A DNA stretch of 64,000 bases from Strigops habroptila (taxonomy: Eukaryota > Chordata > Aves > Psittaciformes > Psittacidae), in assembly GCF_004027225.2 (NCBI RefSeq), contig NC_044302.2, positions 41,910,510 to 41,974,509 on the forward strand, written 5' to 3'. The notes under the pieces were generated by a model. It was given only the letters and a program-made list of their open reading frames with translations, was not told the DNA's origin and ran no database searches. The position numbers and the translations under genes were made by a program. Each line of letters begins with the position of its first letter. Within the stretch, counting starts at the first letter, position 1. This document shows, in pieces, positions 14,480 to 27,400 of the stretch.

Positions 14480-15420
14480 GAAAACAGCCAGTATCGGGCG
14501 CGCACCCGGAGGCCGGTCCCTGAGGCCTGGAGAACGGATTCCTCGGTCGCCCCCCCCGACTCGCACTCGGGCGCGGTGCTGCCGGCGGTCCCCTGCGGCT
14601 CCTGGGGCCGGGAACGCCGGGAAGGGCCCCCGCGGCTGCCCTCAGCGCGGGCGGGCGCTGCCACCTAGCGAACACAGGCGGCGGCACCCGCGCGTCTCCT
14701 CCCGCCGGGGCCCAGTCTGCGGCGCGGGGCGGGGCCGGGCCCCACGCGGCGCGCCACCACGGGAGGCTGGCCGGCCGCCAACAGCACCGCCCCGTCCTAG
14801 CTCCCATCCTTTCTATCACAAACATGGCCGCCGCTGCTGCGGCCGTGAAGGTAAGCCCGCACCCGTGTCGCAATGCATTGGGGAAGGAGGCGGCGGTGGT
14901 GGCGGGAGGCGGCACCCACCGCTGCCCTCAACCCCACCCCGCCTGTCACGTTTCCCTCCCCACCGCTGCCGGGCCGGCTGCGGGCGAGAGGGAAGGAGGG
15001 AGAGAGGAAGAGAGCGAGCGAGCGGGAGGGCGCAGGCCACACGGTTTGGCGCTGCCCTCTTGGTGCTGCCTCGGCCCTGTGTTCTTCCCCGCTCCCTTCC
15101 CGCCTCCCTCCGCCCCGCCCGCCGCAGGGAGCGGGCCTGGGAGCGCTCTGGCCCTCAGTGACGCCGGGCGTGACAATGGCCGCCGTGGCGGGTCGCGTCT
15201 TCCGGGCGGAGAGGCGTCTGCGACTGCTCCCCGCGCCTCAGGCCGCCCCGCGGCGCTTCGATAGTTCGTCATCCCCTGGCCTATCGTGCATTCGGCCCGG
15301 CCGCCGCGTGTCGCATTGGTCAGTGGGAGGGGCCAGGCCGAGTTCGTAACCAGCGCAGGGTGCGCACCGATCGCGGAGCTGGGGCTGAAGTTTCACGGGA
15401 GGCTGTTTAAAAGATGGCTC
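14480..15420 (+). promoter_or_regulatory. MTAP: CpG-island promoter of MTAP
   Basis: Base composition changes abruptly from AT-rich flanks to very GC- and CpG-rich sequence. The island surrounds the MTAP start codon at 14824. No TATA box is obvious, as is usual for a housekeeping CpG-island promoter. GGGGCGGGGC-type Sp1 sites occur around 14725-14735. The exact transcription start cannot be read from the sequence. Islands like this are often bidirectional, and a - strand open frame begins at 14664, but I cannot support it as a gene. Confidence 0.8.
14824..14850 (+). CDS. MTAP: MTAP coding exon 1
   Basis: Nine codons, MAAAAAAVK, end at AAG followed by the donor GTAAGC. The Ala-rich N-terminus varies among vertebrates. 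The Val-Lys before the junction matches the human VK/IGIIGG junction, which supports this ATG as the start. Confidence 0.93.
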
Positions 15421-18400
15421 CAAAAGGTGGCGGGCTGTGCGTCAGGTCGGTTAGGCTGAAACTCTGGGTTTTGTTTGGACAAAATATGAATCAGTTTCCT
15501 GAGGTGAAGTAACTCTCCTGGTTGTTCCGGTGTGTAGAAATCGGTTATAAGCAGTCTTTATTTTACAGAGACAGAAGGTTTATTTATTAACTGCATGCAG
15601 CTTGCTGTTTTTTAAGTGAAAGTCTTTAATACCATTCACCTCATTGTCTCCAAAACAGGAGAGGAATACAGATGTATTGACTGGTTGTCACAAAGACTCA
15701 TAGCTGATTGTGACAATGCTTAGCATGTACTGCTGTTAAAGATCCCCAGATGGACAAGTGTAGAGTGTTACCGCTCTATCACTTGGTTGTTCTGTGCTTG
15801 AACCTATAAGAGGAATTTCATCAAACAGCAGTTGAAGAAAGGCATACACTTAAGTGTGGTCATTACTTGAACTCCCACAGAGAAATGCTTTTGATTTTGT
15901 AGTTACTACAAAACTAGTAGTAGTGTAGTGTGATAATTTTTTGTTAGATTTCACTTTTGTTGCTCTTCTTCTCAATGTTTGAGATGGACTATACCATAGT
16001 GAAATATTTTGTATTTCATTCCACCTCAGTGCCCTTTCACTTTAGATTTAGATTTCCAGATAACCTTACCTACAGCCCCCATTGATTTTTGCAGCTTATG
16101 TCCTTCATGTCCATTTGTAGGATGCAAGGTCTGGAATGGAGCACATAGTCTTACCTCTTTCTATTCTTGAGATCACTCCTACGTGTGACTGTCTCTGCCT
16201 TTTGGGGGAAGGTCAGACTTTTCTACCTGAGTCAGCTCCCCTGTGCCATTCCTTGCCTTCAATGCCAGGGCTGCTAGGTGGAGGTAGGCCCGAGCTCCCT
16301 TGGCAGGGTATCTCCCCACTAAGCCTAGAGCAGCCACATTCCTTTTGGTTATTAACTAGAAAGTCTGTAAAGCAGAATTTAGTATAGAATCAGGTTTTTG
16401 GGTCTCTAGTCCCAAAAGCAGCTGATGTTCCTGGGGAGAGAAATAATGTAAACTGGAGGAAAAAGAATTCTCTTGCAAAGAAGTAAAAATTAATTTTAGT
16501 GTTGGAGCTGCCAGCTCCCCATTACATGGCTGGAGAAACAGCTGCCTCAACAGATCTCTGTTGGCTTGACTTTCCTTCTGCTGTAGGAGCTCTCCTGTGA
16601 ATTACAGTGAGCCCAGCATTTCTCCAGCCAGTGTTGCCTAACGTGGTGTGAAGATTGACCAAACTGCTGCTGAGGTGTTTTGCAGGGATGAAGAAGGTGA
16701 AAGCAAATTCAAGGCAGTCTAGCTCTTCTGTGCTGTGTATTCTCCACTCTGGGAGCTGTGAATATTTTGCCAGCTCATTGCACTGCTGCCATTTCTGACA
16801 GCATGGTAAAAACCTGCTCTGGTACTGAACTGTGCAGCGTAAGTACCTGTTGACGCCACTGCAACCCAAGAGCAAATCTGAAAGCAACCTCACCAGGCCT
16901 AAGCTGCTGTGAGCAGACCAAGCTCTCTGCTGCTTTCTGGTACAGGAACAGTCTGTTGCAGTGCTTGATCTTTGTGTTCATAGGGACCTTAGAGCATTGC
17001 AGCTCCAAAATAACTCTATGTCATGTAGCTATAGCTGGTGTCTCCAGCGGTGCACTCTATTCCTCAACATTGCACTTTTTTTCCACTTCACCAGACGTAA
17101 AAATACAGACAGATAAGCATTCCCTTTTGAATATTGTCAATCTTGAGTCACAGGGCACTAATAAAACAAACATTATACCAAACTAAACCAAATTAAGTTA
17201 CCGAAGGAACCATTTTTCTTCTAGATTTAGGAAAAAAAAAAAAAAAGCATCATTTTGATCCTGGCTTCTATTGATATAGTAATCTTCCACATTTACTAAA
17301 TGCATGCATGAACAGTATTAAAGGTGGTATTTTCACAGAATCACAGAAAAGTTAAGGTTGGAACAGACCACCAGCAGTCATCTACTCAGGATGTCTAGAC
17401 AGCTCTTGAGTATCTCCAGGAAAGGACACTCCACAGCCTCTCTGGGCAGGCTATTCCAATGCTCAGTCACCTTCACAGTAAGGAAGTTCTTCCTTACGTT
17501 CAGGTGGAGCTTCCTGTACTTTAATTTATGTCTGTTGCCTCTTGTCCTGTTGCTTGGCATCACTGAGTGTTGATTTTGAGTTTTATGATTGCTCCTGCAG
17601 CACACTTATTGCATGATTTTCAAGGCAAAAAAAATTATCCTAAAATTTATATAATTTTCAGGATTTTCATGAGCAATCTAAAAATCTGAACATTTGTCAT
17701 AAATAAGCAACATGAGTAATGTGGGAACAGACCCATCAGTACTACTGCAAACAATGTCTCGGTCTTCCCTACTGCTTGAGTATATTCAGGGCTGGAGCTT
17801 GTGGATTTTTACTGGTATTTTCATTTGCACTACTACTCGTTCTCCACAGGGGGGTAGCAAAAGGAAATAAGAGATCTGATAAAACTACTTCAGTGTTTAC
17901 ATCATCTGTTGTGAAAAGCTTTCTCAGAGAAGTGTTTGATGAGTAACAAAGACACACAGAGCCTTTGCTTGTTGAAATGAAATGTTTGATGAGGCAAGTT
18001 ATATAGTGGTTGAACAAATGAAGTCACTATGAATGTGGAAGTAAAGAAAAAGCTGGAGGTAAAGACAGTTGGGTGTGTGCTGTGGAAGTGGGGTGTTATA
18101 CGTTGAAGTCTGGAGGTTTTACTTGAGAAATTTTCTGTCTTTAAAAATAATAACAAATGGTGGAACTATGTAGAAATAAGCCATGCCATGATGGCTTCAG
18201 TTTCTTTTTTTCATGATAAGCAACTCAGCCATGATATGAATTCTTCATCTTAAAAGTGAGACAAACTTTGCAACAACTGGTTGCATTGGAGAAGAAGATT
18301 AAAAAAAAATTGTAGTAGTGTTTTCTTTGTGAGTGATAAATAGTGACATTATTTTTAAATACGATTTGTTTAAATGGTATTTAGGCTTTAGGTTGTGAAG

Positions 18401-21400
18401 GGCCTGACAGTACCCATTCTGTACAAAGAGTTAGAAGTGTTCTGAAGTCCAGAGAAAACTTGTCGTTATTGAAAATGGAATTCCCACTAGAAAGACAAAA
18501 ACAAGGTACTTTTCGATAGTGAACTAGAAACAGGAAAATTCAGATGAATTTTTCTTTAGGTGGAGAATGAAATCACGGGTGAGTTTAATATCCTTGAAAA
18601 TATATGTTTCAAATTACCTTTTATTTCTTTCCTCTTTTTTACAAAATAACTATAACAGATGAGCAAGAACAAGAAATCAGTGGTTACTAAAGCATGACAG
18701 ATAGGTGGTAATTGTGAGTCACTTCATGCTTCTTCACTACAAGTGGTAAAACACAACAGGACTTTTAGCCTGTTTCCTAAGGAAATAAAATGTATTTTAT
18801 TGATGTGGCCTTTTGCTTTGCTCTCTCTTCTGTTTCCATTATGTTTGAAACTGTTAGTCAATTTCATAAAAAATTGGGGAAGATGTATTTGAAAATACTT
18901 CATAAAAGAAGTAAGAGCAAGAGTCTGTTAAAGTTTCTACTTAGAGAAAAGTTGTGAGTTGAATAAAACCTGACACGAGTGTATTTTGTTTACACAGGAG
19001 ATAATTAGTGACCCAGCTGTAGGCAAAGTTTGAATAAGTATTTACACCATCTTAGGTACAAGGCAACCTAATTGTAAATATCTGAAGAAACCCAGCAGTG
19101 CTCACAGCGGGTGAAATTGTCAACAGATTATTTTTATTTCACTTGTGAAGATGCTGTTGAGCTGTCCCCTTTTCAAGCTCTACAGAGACTGCAGAAGTAG
19201 CAAAGTTCTTAGATCTTGGGAAGTCAACACAAACCCCTAATTTTTAAAATAAAAGGGTTTCATTATTTTTATGTATAATACTATATACTAATGCCTGGTG
19301 TTCAGTATGGAGGTGTCCTAGTTTCAGCTGGGATAGAGTTAGTTTTCTTCCTAGTACCTGGTGCAGTTCTGTGTTTTGGCTTTAGTCTGAGAATAATGTT
19401 ATAACACACTGCTGTTCTCGTTGTTGCTGAGTAGCGCTTACCCTGATCAAGGGCTTTTCAGTCTCTCGTGCTCTGCCAGTGGGGAGGGGCATGAGAAGCC
19501 GGGAGGGAGCAGAGACAGGACACCTGACCCAAACTATCCAAAGGGGTATTCCATACCACAGCACGTCATGCCCAGTATATAAACTGGGGGGAGTCACCCA
19601 GAAGGGCAGATCTCTGCTTGGGTCAGGCTGGGCATCGGTCAGCGGGTGGTGAGCAATTGTATTGTGCATCGCATTGGTTTCTTCTGGGTTCTTTTTCCCC
19701 TGTTCCCTTTTTAGTTTTATATTCTATCCCCTTGTTACTTTTCTTATCATTATTATTACAATTAGTATTATATTGTACTTTAGTTACTAAACTGTTCTTA
19801 TCTCAAGCTGAGGTTTTTACATTCTTTTGATTCTCCTTCCCATCCCCCCCCAGAGAGAGGGGGAAGGAGGAGGTGAGCAAGCGGCTGCATGGTGCTGAGT
19901 TACTGGCTGGGCTTAAACCATGACAGGTGGTTGTGTATAGGGCTCTTTTCCCCATGCAAACAGAACCCCTTTTGTTATAATGTGCTTTATACAGGTATTT
20001 CTTACTCGTTAGAGGCATTCCCAAATAACATTTTTCATTTTTATATTGAGAATAAATGAATGGACACATCTTTGTGCATTTTCCATAGTTTGTTTGTTTG
20101 TTTAAAGAGGAGAATTGTAGTTTAAGAAATTGGCAATTTAAATACAGTTTTTAAAGGCAATCACTTGAAATTTTCTTTCTGGGAAACTGTGCTGGGCATG
20201 TTATGTTTTGTTAATTAGTAGTCTAGCCCCATCTCAAGCAGAAAATACATTTTGTAGCAGCCTAGTTAGTTTTTCAGACATGCTGTTAAATTGCATGTCA
20301 TCTCAAGAAGACTAATATGTACTTTTCTGTGTAAGATTGGAATTATTGGTGGAACTGGCTTGGATGATCCAGATATCTTAGAAGGAAGAACAGAAAAATA
20401 TGTTGACACTCCTTATGGCAAGGTCTGTATAACTTTTTTTTTTTTTTTAATTGAGACTTTTTGCTGTTTTAAAAGATGTTTGTTTGCTTTAAGAATTTTC
20501 AGGCTGTTAAATGAATGTATAAAGCAAGTACTTGCACTAGACTCTTTATTTGCTATGTGTTGTGTGATTCTTGGTTTGTGAGAACAAGGTGTTACAGAGA
20601 TGATGTGCAAGGAGACTATACCTCTTGTCATTTGTAGGTTGGGCGAATTTGCAGACTCAGTCCTGAATTCGCAGTCAAGAGGGATAAGCCCTCTCTTTCT
20701 AATTTGTGCTGTTACATGACATGAAGTATATGTCAGATCGCTTCAGTAACCTTTCTGAATTGCAGAAAACTGTCCTTTGAGGTACATGGGCCACCATTTT
20801 CCCTCTAACACTGCATTAGGCTTTAAATACCAATTCTCTCCTTACAGCCATGCTTACAACCACATAATTTGAAACTGATTTGAAAATGAAACTGGTTTTG
20901 GGGCACAGGTGTTCTTGACCAACCCTCCTTCATGTTGCTTCAGCCCATTTCCTCAGCAAAAGAGTGAAGGCTAGGAGTGTTGCTGTATACACAGTGCTGA
21001 GCGTGATGAACAATTGCTGCCCGAAAGCATTTATAGTAGGAACAGGCAAGACAAATTGTGAGAGTTGCATAGGCAGGAAATGAATAGGAGAGAAGGGTTC
21101 TAGTTGACACAGGAAGTTCAGAGAAGAACTGGATCTCAGTTACTCTGTAATGTCATAAGACATGGGGAGTTTGGGTGCTTTATCTGAACCTGAATTACTT
21201 CCTATGAAATCTACCAGTGTAAACTAGTATATGTATAATAAAACATCTGGCATGTGGTAACAAGAGACATTTTATGGGTAGAAGCTTGCCAGAAATCTCA
21301 GCGCTGTGATGTGTGATTGAAAATCTGAATCCATGCCCCCATTCAAAACGGTTTAAGGGGAAAATAAGAGTGTAAAGAGCAAGCAGAGTTTGTGTGTGTA

Positions 21401-24400
21401 CCATTTAAGAAGGGGAAGGAGATAAATATTAAGGGAGGATAAACATTAAGGGAGTAAACATGATCAGAAAAATACATTTGACTTTTCTGTCAACCTTCAA
21501 AACCTGTTAACAAACTGCAAGAGAGTGAAGGGATCTTGCCTCTACCGTTTTCCGTATCCTGCTCTCCAAATGGTAGCCAGCATTGGTCTGAAGTAGAATC
21601 CACTGGCTAAACAAAACAAGTTGCCAGTGCCTTCCCTATTTTTTGAGAGTCATGGATGATCACAGCATGGCTGTGTCTGGAAACTGCTCACAAATTAAAA
21701 ATAGCACGGAGAGGGCCATTCAGTCACAGCGATGTGGTGCAACAGGATTTGGGTAGCCCAGATTATGCAGTTTGGTAGGTGGCCTACAGTAGGGTTTAGT
21801 ATTACTGAGAAAAGTAGGAGTACCTGCAGGACAGCTTCTGCACAAGGGAGTGGATAAAGCTTCCTCGACCCAGCACCTTTGATTAGTATGGAAGACTTTT
21901 TTATTTAGGAAGCAGCTTAGCTACTGTCTTTCTTCCATGTTCTTCACAGCATGAATAGGGAAAATAAATCTTGGTTGGCTGTTGTGGTTTGTGAAAAGCT
22001 TTGATCAATGGACTGCCTGTGCCTGAGCTTGTGCTATGTACATTTAGTATAGACAAAGAAAAATGTTTCTTTGCTTTTAGAAGCAGAATAGTCGCTTACA
22101 TTTTGTTCATAGAAAGTCCTTGAATTGTCTTCTGCTTTGGCCTTCTGAAATCATAAGAATCGTTTAATAACAAAATGTGCATCATTAAGGAACATGGGGA
22201 TATTTTTTTTCAGGTGAAATATGGAAAAGTTTAAAGGAAACTAGTATGAAAATTTTTGCAATTCTCTATACTGGCATTGGTCTTCTCATGATCTTTCAAG
22301 TTACATTAGTAATACTAGCAAAAATGTGGTACATTCATTTTTTATTAAATAAATAAGCTTACACCTGTTAATATTCCAGCTGTCTTTTCTGCCTTGTCCA
22401 CTTCCACCATTTTCATTGCATCCAGAATTTGGTATTCTGTGGAAAATACCCTGAAATCTTTTAGCATTCCATTTCCAGATATGGAAAATACTGTTCTTTT
22501 CTAGGATAAGACAATTGCTTGCAACAGCATTTATATTCATCATTAAATTTTGATGCAGATACACTTTCAGTTAGATTGTTTTACTTCCTGGACAACAGAA
22601 CTTGGTTCTGAATTATCTTTCCCCAAATCAGCAAATATCTGCCTGTTCTAGAAAATTATTTTAGGTGCGCCCTCTCTTTTTTTGGTCATATCTGGCAAAC
22701 AAACCCCGAGGCATGGGGAGGCGGTGTCCACCTTGCGAATGAAAATCAGACTATGTGACATAACACTTAAGCTTCTCATCTCCCTCTCTAAAACAATGTA
22801 CGTTGCTTTGTTCCTAAACTAGATCACAGATTAAATGAAGGCTTGAGGATCCTGTGAGATACTTTTCCATCTCAAGTTTTCCTTATTTATTTCACTTGTT
22901 CATTCTTTTTACTGTTCCAGCTTGCTTCTGAGGTAAGACCAAGGGAAAAAAGGAATTCTGTAAGGATCATATGAACAATACGTATATTCATGTTACAGAC
23001 AAAGGAGATTTATTTCAGTTGTTTGTTAACTGTCATCATTTAGGGTTAACTGCCCATGGTTCTTTGCTTCCTTTTCTGTTTTGCAACACTGAGTAATACA
23101 TATCTGACTTGGATTTTCTGGAAGGGGGAAGTAGCTAAATACATATATGAATTATTTATGTTCGAGAACTTTTTATTGGGCCTTTTATTAAATCCCGTTT
23201 TTAAAATACCAAGCTTTACATTCAGATTGTTCCATTGGAAATTTTGTTATTTTATCAGCACTTCAAAGCTCCTGACTACAACTGAGATAATAGTAGAGAG
23301 GTACAGCATTGGAAAGAACTTGTGGGAGAAGGAGAGCGGAACAGAAGCATGCAGTAACTCTTACATGGTTAACAAATACTTTGAAGTTTCTGTATCTTTC
23401 ACTTCCTTATAACTTTTACACACACTGATTTATCCTTATTTCCTCTCTTTTAATGACCCACAATACAGTATCTGCAAATTATTCACTTAAACTGTCAGTT
23501 CATCATTTAGAAGCACATTCTTTGCTCCATATCTTTCTATTTTGCTGCCATGTTTCTAGCAATCATGTGCAAGAAGGGTATTCAGGCAGTCACCTGGAAG
23601 ATGCCCTCAATGTGTTCTATGGAAGTGTGTGTAAAGATGACAACCAGGCCCATTACACAGCCACCCTGAAGCCTTTTGAAATTAGTAGGATGACAGTAGA
23701 TAGGGAAGGAAACCCTGGCTGCAGCAGCTAGATTCTGAAGCCTGCTGGATTTCAAAGCTGTTGCATTTTTGCTCCGTCAGCAGTGTATGCCAGAATTCAG
23801 TAGAGTTCTGTGGTGGGGATGAACATCAAATAGAAGTTAAACTACACCTTTCTACCCCAAATCTTTTGGAAGTTGATATAAACTTGAACCTGTCACTTGC
23901 AATAAACTTTGAATCTGTCACTTGCAAGAAAAGGGTCCAGTCTTCAACTTACTGATCTTTTAATTTTCATAATTTCATAAGGTTTAATAAGGCCAAGTGC
24001 AAGGTCCTGCAGCTGGGCCAGGGCAGTCCCCAGCATCAACGCAACATCAGGGCAGAGAATGGATTGAGAGCAGCCCAGAGGAGAAAGATTGGAGGTGTTG
24101 ATTGACAAGAAGCTCAACGTGAGCCGGCTTCAGTGTGTGCTCACAGCCCAGAAAGCCAACCGTATCCTGGGCTGCATCAACAGAAGCGTGACCAGCAGGT
24201 CAAAGGAGGTGATCCTGCCCCTCTACTCCACTCTCATGAGACTCCACCTGCAGTACTGCATTCAGCTTTGGGACACCCAACACAGGAGGAACATGGACCT
24301 GCTCAAGCAAGTCCAGAGGAGGCCATGAAGATGCTCAGAGGGCTGGAGCACATCTGCTATGGAGATAGGCTGGGAGAGTTGGGCTTGTTCAGCCTGGAGA

Positions 24401-27400
24401 AGAGAAGGCTCCGGGGAGAACTTAGAGCAGCCTTGCAGTACCTAGAGGGGTCTTACAAGATATCTGGAGAGGGACTCTTTACAAGCGCCTGTAGTGACAG
24501 GACAAGAGGAAATGCCTTATAAGTTGAAAGAGGGTAGATTTAGATTAGGTATAAGGAAGAAGTTCTTTACTGTGAGGGTGGTGAGACACTGGCACAGGTT
24601 GCCCAGAGAACCTGTGGCTGCCCCATCCCTGGCAGTGTTCAAGGCCAGGTTGGACGGGGCTTGGAGCAGCCTGGGCTAGTGGAAGGTGTCCCTGCCCATG
24701 GCAGGGAATTGGAACTAGATGAGTTTTAAGGTCCCTTCCAACTCAAACCATCCTGTGATTCTATTCTGAGAACTAGTAACTGTAAAAAAAATGAACAAAA
24801 TATCCTATGTCAACTAAGCAATATGTACCTGCTTCTTATTTTCAAGTTTGTGTAGCTTTGTTTGAAATACTGTTTCAAAGTATTTGAAAGTATTACTGTT
24901 TCAAACCCTAAAGCACAGAGTTGCAATATTAATGTTGGCAGGAGCACATTAAAATTGTGGTGTCACGTTTGATCTGCCTGTTCTAACCTGCCATATCAAA
25001 TTACAGAGCCAAGCTGAAGAAAATGTGAGCCTTCAGTGGTAACCAGTATTTCCTTTCATAACTGTCCTGCTTATTTTTAAGTAGTAATTAAGGTTTCTAA
25101 TGTGATTGTGAGGCTGTAACTCATTGTTATTTGCTTGTTTTGCAGCCATCAGATGCTTTGATATTGGGAAAGATAAAAAATGTGGACTGTGTGCTGTTGG
25201 CAAGGTAAATGATCATTTTGAGGGAGCTTACATTATGTGTCCTAAAGTTTTCTCAGAAGTTTCTTTTTACATTAGGTGAGCTGAATTTTTACTCTGACTT
25301 TGTCTTGTTCTGTGTGGGTTTGTTTTTTTTTTTCCTGAACAAATTTGATTCTGCAGGGACTAAAAGCATTAAAAATACCATCTAGGTTGGGAAAGGGAAA
25401 TCCAGTGGGGGTGCTGCCTGCTCTTGTGATAGGTAGTTACTGCCTGATAACCTCAGTAATACATCTGCTCTCTGTATTTGAAAATTTCCTTTGTGAAACT
25501 TGGAAATTGCCTGTTTCCGGATGAATTATATCTTCGGTATCACTGTAGACTCTTCCAAACCATTCCCTTTTATTATTGAGTCCTTTGGCTGTTACCTTTA
25601 TTGCTTAGGAGTCTGTATCCCCTCTACTTGTCCTTCCCTGGGTCATTTTTATTCAGACATCTCTTAAAGACACTCTGAAAGCAGGGTCTGCACTTGAGTG
25701 TATGGAAATATGTAGATATCTAGGACCAGTGTGCTACTAGATTAAACATAAGAATAGTAAAACAGTTCTCAGCATCGGGACAGCATGGGCAGAGCCAGGT
25801 GCTGATAACAGTGTCCGTCAGCAGTTCACAGGTGGTGAATCAAGTCCAGGATCCATCCAGGGAGTCCAGGCTGGAGTAGCAGTAGATGTAGGAACAGTAG
25901 GGTCAAAGACAGGGCTGGAGACAAGGCTGCAGCATGTGTCCAAAGTCCATCCAGAAAACATGTCTGGAGGCAAGCTACAGCATAGGTCTGAAGGCCATCC
26001 TGGAGGCAGGGCTGGGGACAGGCACACCTGTGACATAGCTGAGGCCAGGAGCGGAGGCTGGGGCTGAGCTTAGAGGCGAGAAGACCTAGGCTCATGGGCA
26101 CTGGGTGTTTGGGTGGAGTGTGATGCTGGCCAGGGCAACTACGACTCAGTGGTGCACTCAGGGCCTCAATTCTTTTCATTACAGTATTTTTCCGTTAAGC
26201 TACTCAGTGTTAAGCATTTCTGCAACTACACTTCTGTCTGTGGTTTTACTTTTCTTATCTTGCATGGACTTTGCTCATGTATTCTGTTACACCTGGACAA
26301 CATTTTTCTGATTTTCTCAAATGCTAAGCCAAGATCTCATAGCTGTGCTATATTAAAGTAAACCTTGGGCTAGAGATGGCTGAACTTACAATCTGTGGTT
26401 TACATCCTCACTGGGATTTATGACCATTCATATACAATCCTCATTAGTTTACTTCTGGGGCTAAGGAACTTGCAACTTCACTTTGTGTTTTGGGAAAAAT
26501 AGCACAATTGCTTGAGAATGTCAGGGTTTTTTTAAAGGCATGCGTATTCTTGAAGAGGATTTTGACAACAAATGCAACATTAAAAAATAAATCTACATGC
26601 CTAGTAGCTTACCAGAAATGCTAATGACAACATGGGAAGCTTGTCCAACAGTGCTTGGTCATGTTGTGTGCTTTGTCCAGTTCCCAACTGATTAAATTCT
26701 TAAGACGTTCTGGCCTCTGTGAAAAGAATCAGTTGGGGAATTAAGTTCCTCCTTTCCGCTTGCATGGTTGAAAATAACCTTCAAATGCATTTAGTCATTG
26801 TGTGCATGATACACCTCTGTAGACATGACAGAGATAACACAAAAGCTGGTGCTTACAAGACTAAGTATTTCCTGTCTTGGTGAAAAAATATACTGCAACA
26901 GTGTGAAGTGATTCTTCTAATTTATGAAAGCTGTCAGATCATTTTAAGAAGAAAGAGAAAAATGTGATGGTTCTACAGTGTTCTTTGGGAAGGTGACTTT
27001 CTGTTCTTTCTGTTCTTAATTTCCTGTGATACGCTGTTCTTTTCCGGGTAGAATACAAACCTCACTTCTGAGCAGAAAATTTGTAGAGGTGTATATAAAT
27101 CTTACAAATTTGTTATAGCGTGTGGAAGGTGAAATTTGCTACACTGATTTTCAGAATCTATGGAACCGACAAAATTCAGAGGAGAATGCTTTTTGTACTT
27201 CTGAAGCTGCTAAAGTATATTTGGATCATATTTTCAAATTTCTTTCCTTTTCAGTCTTGAACTTAAAAATTCTTCATTTAAAAAGAAAACTATACCAGTA
27301 CTTCTTAAATCAAATACTGAGAGAACCTTAATACAGTTAGGAAAACAAGCTACACTGAAAGTAGCTGAAGTGATTCTACCTCCAGTATTGTTAGGGAAAT

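Larger units (their letters stand above)
14851..20335 (+). other. MTAP: MTAP intron 1
   Basis: The intron runs from donor GTAAGC to acceptor TGTAAG. It begins in the CpG island and then becomes AT-rich. It contains a - strand CR1 fragment (about 17336-17560) and a + strand solo LTR (19314-19925). Otherwise I recognise nothing in it. Overlapping - strand open frames at 16522-17008 match no family I know. Confidence 0.85.

Noticed and set aside
14296-14664. 122-codon - strand open frame beginning in the MTAP CpG island
   Set aside because: It could start a divergent transcript, but there is no family resemblance, no clear splice structure, and the frame leaves the GC-rich part without a recognisable domain.
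15177-15349. Second ATGGCCGCC start in MTAP intron 1 ([14 protein letters not shown]...)
   Set aside because: No donor in phase with MTAP exon 2 is evident. The first-exon ending Val-Lys at 14850 fits the human junction exactly.
16522-17008. Overlapping - strand open frames in MTAP intron 1
   Set aside because: They have ordinary composition but no recognisable motif. They are not supported as a gene.
24089-24679. Reverse-transcriptase-like open frames in MTAP intron 2
   Set aside because: They were considered as genes but are broken pieces of a 5'-truncated CR1 element with frameshifts.
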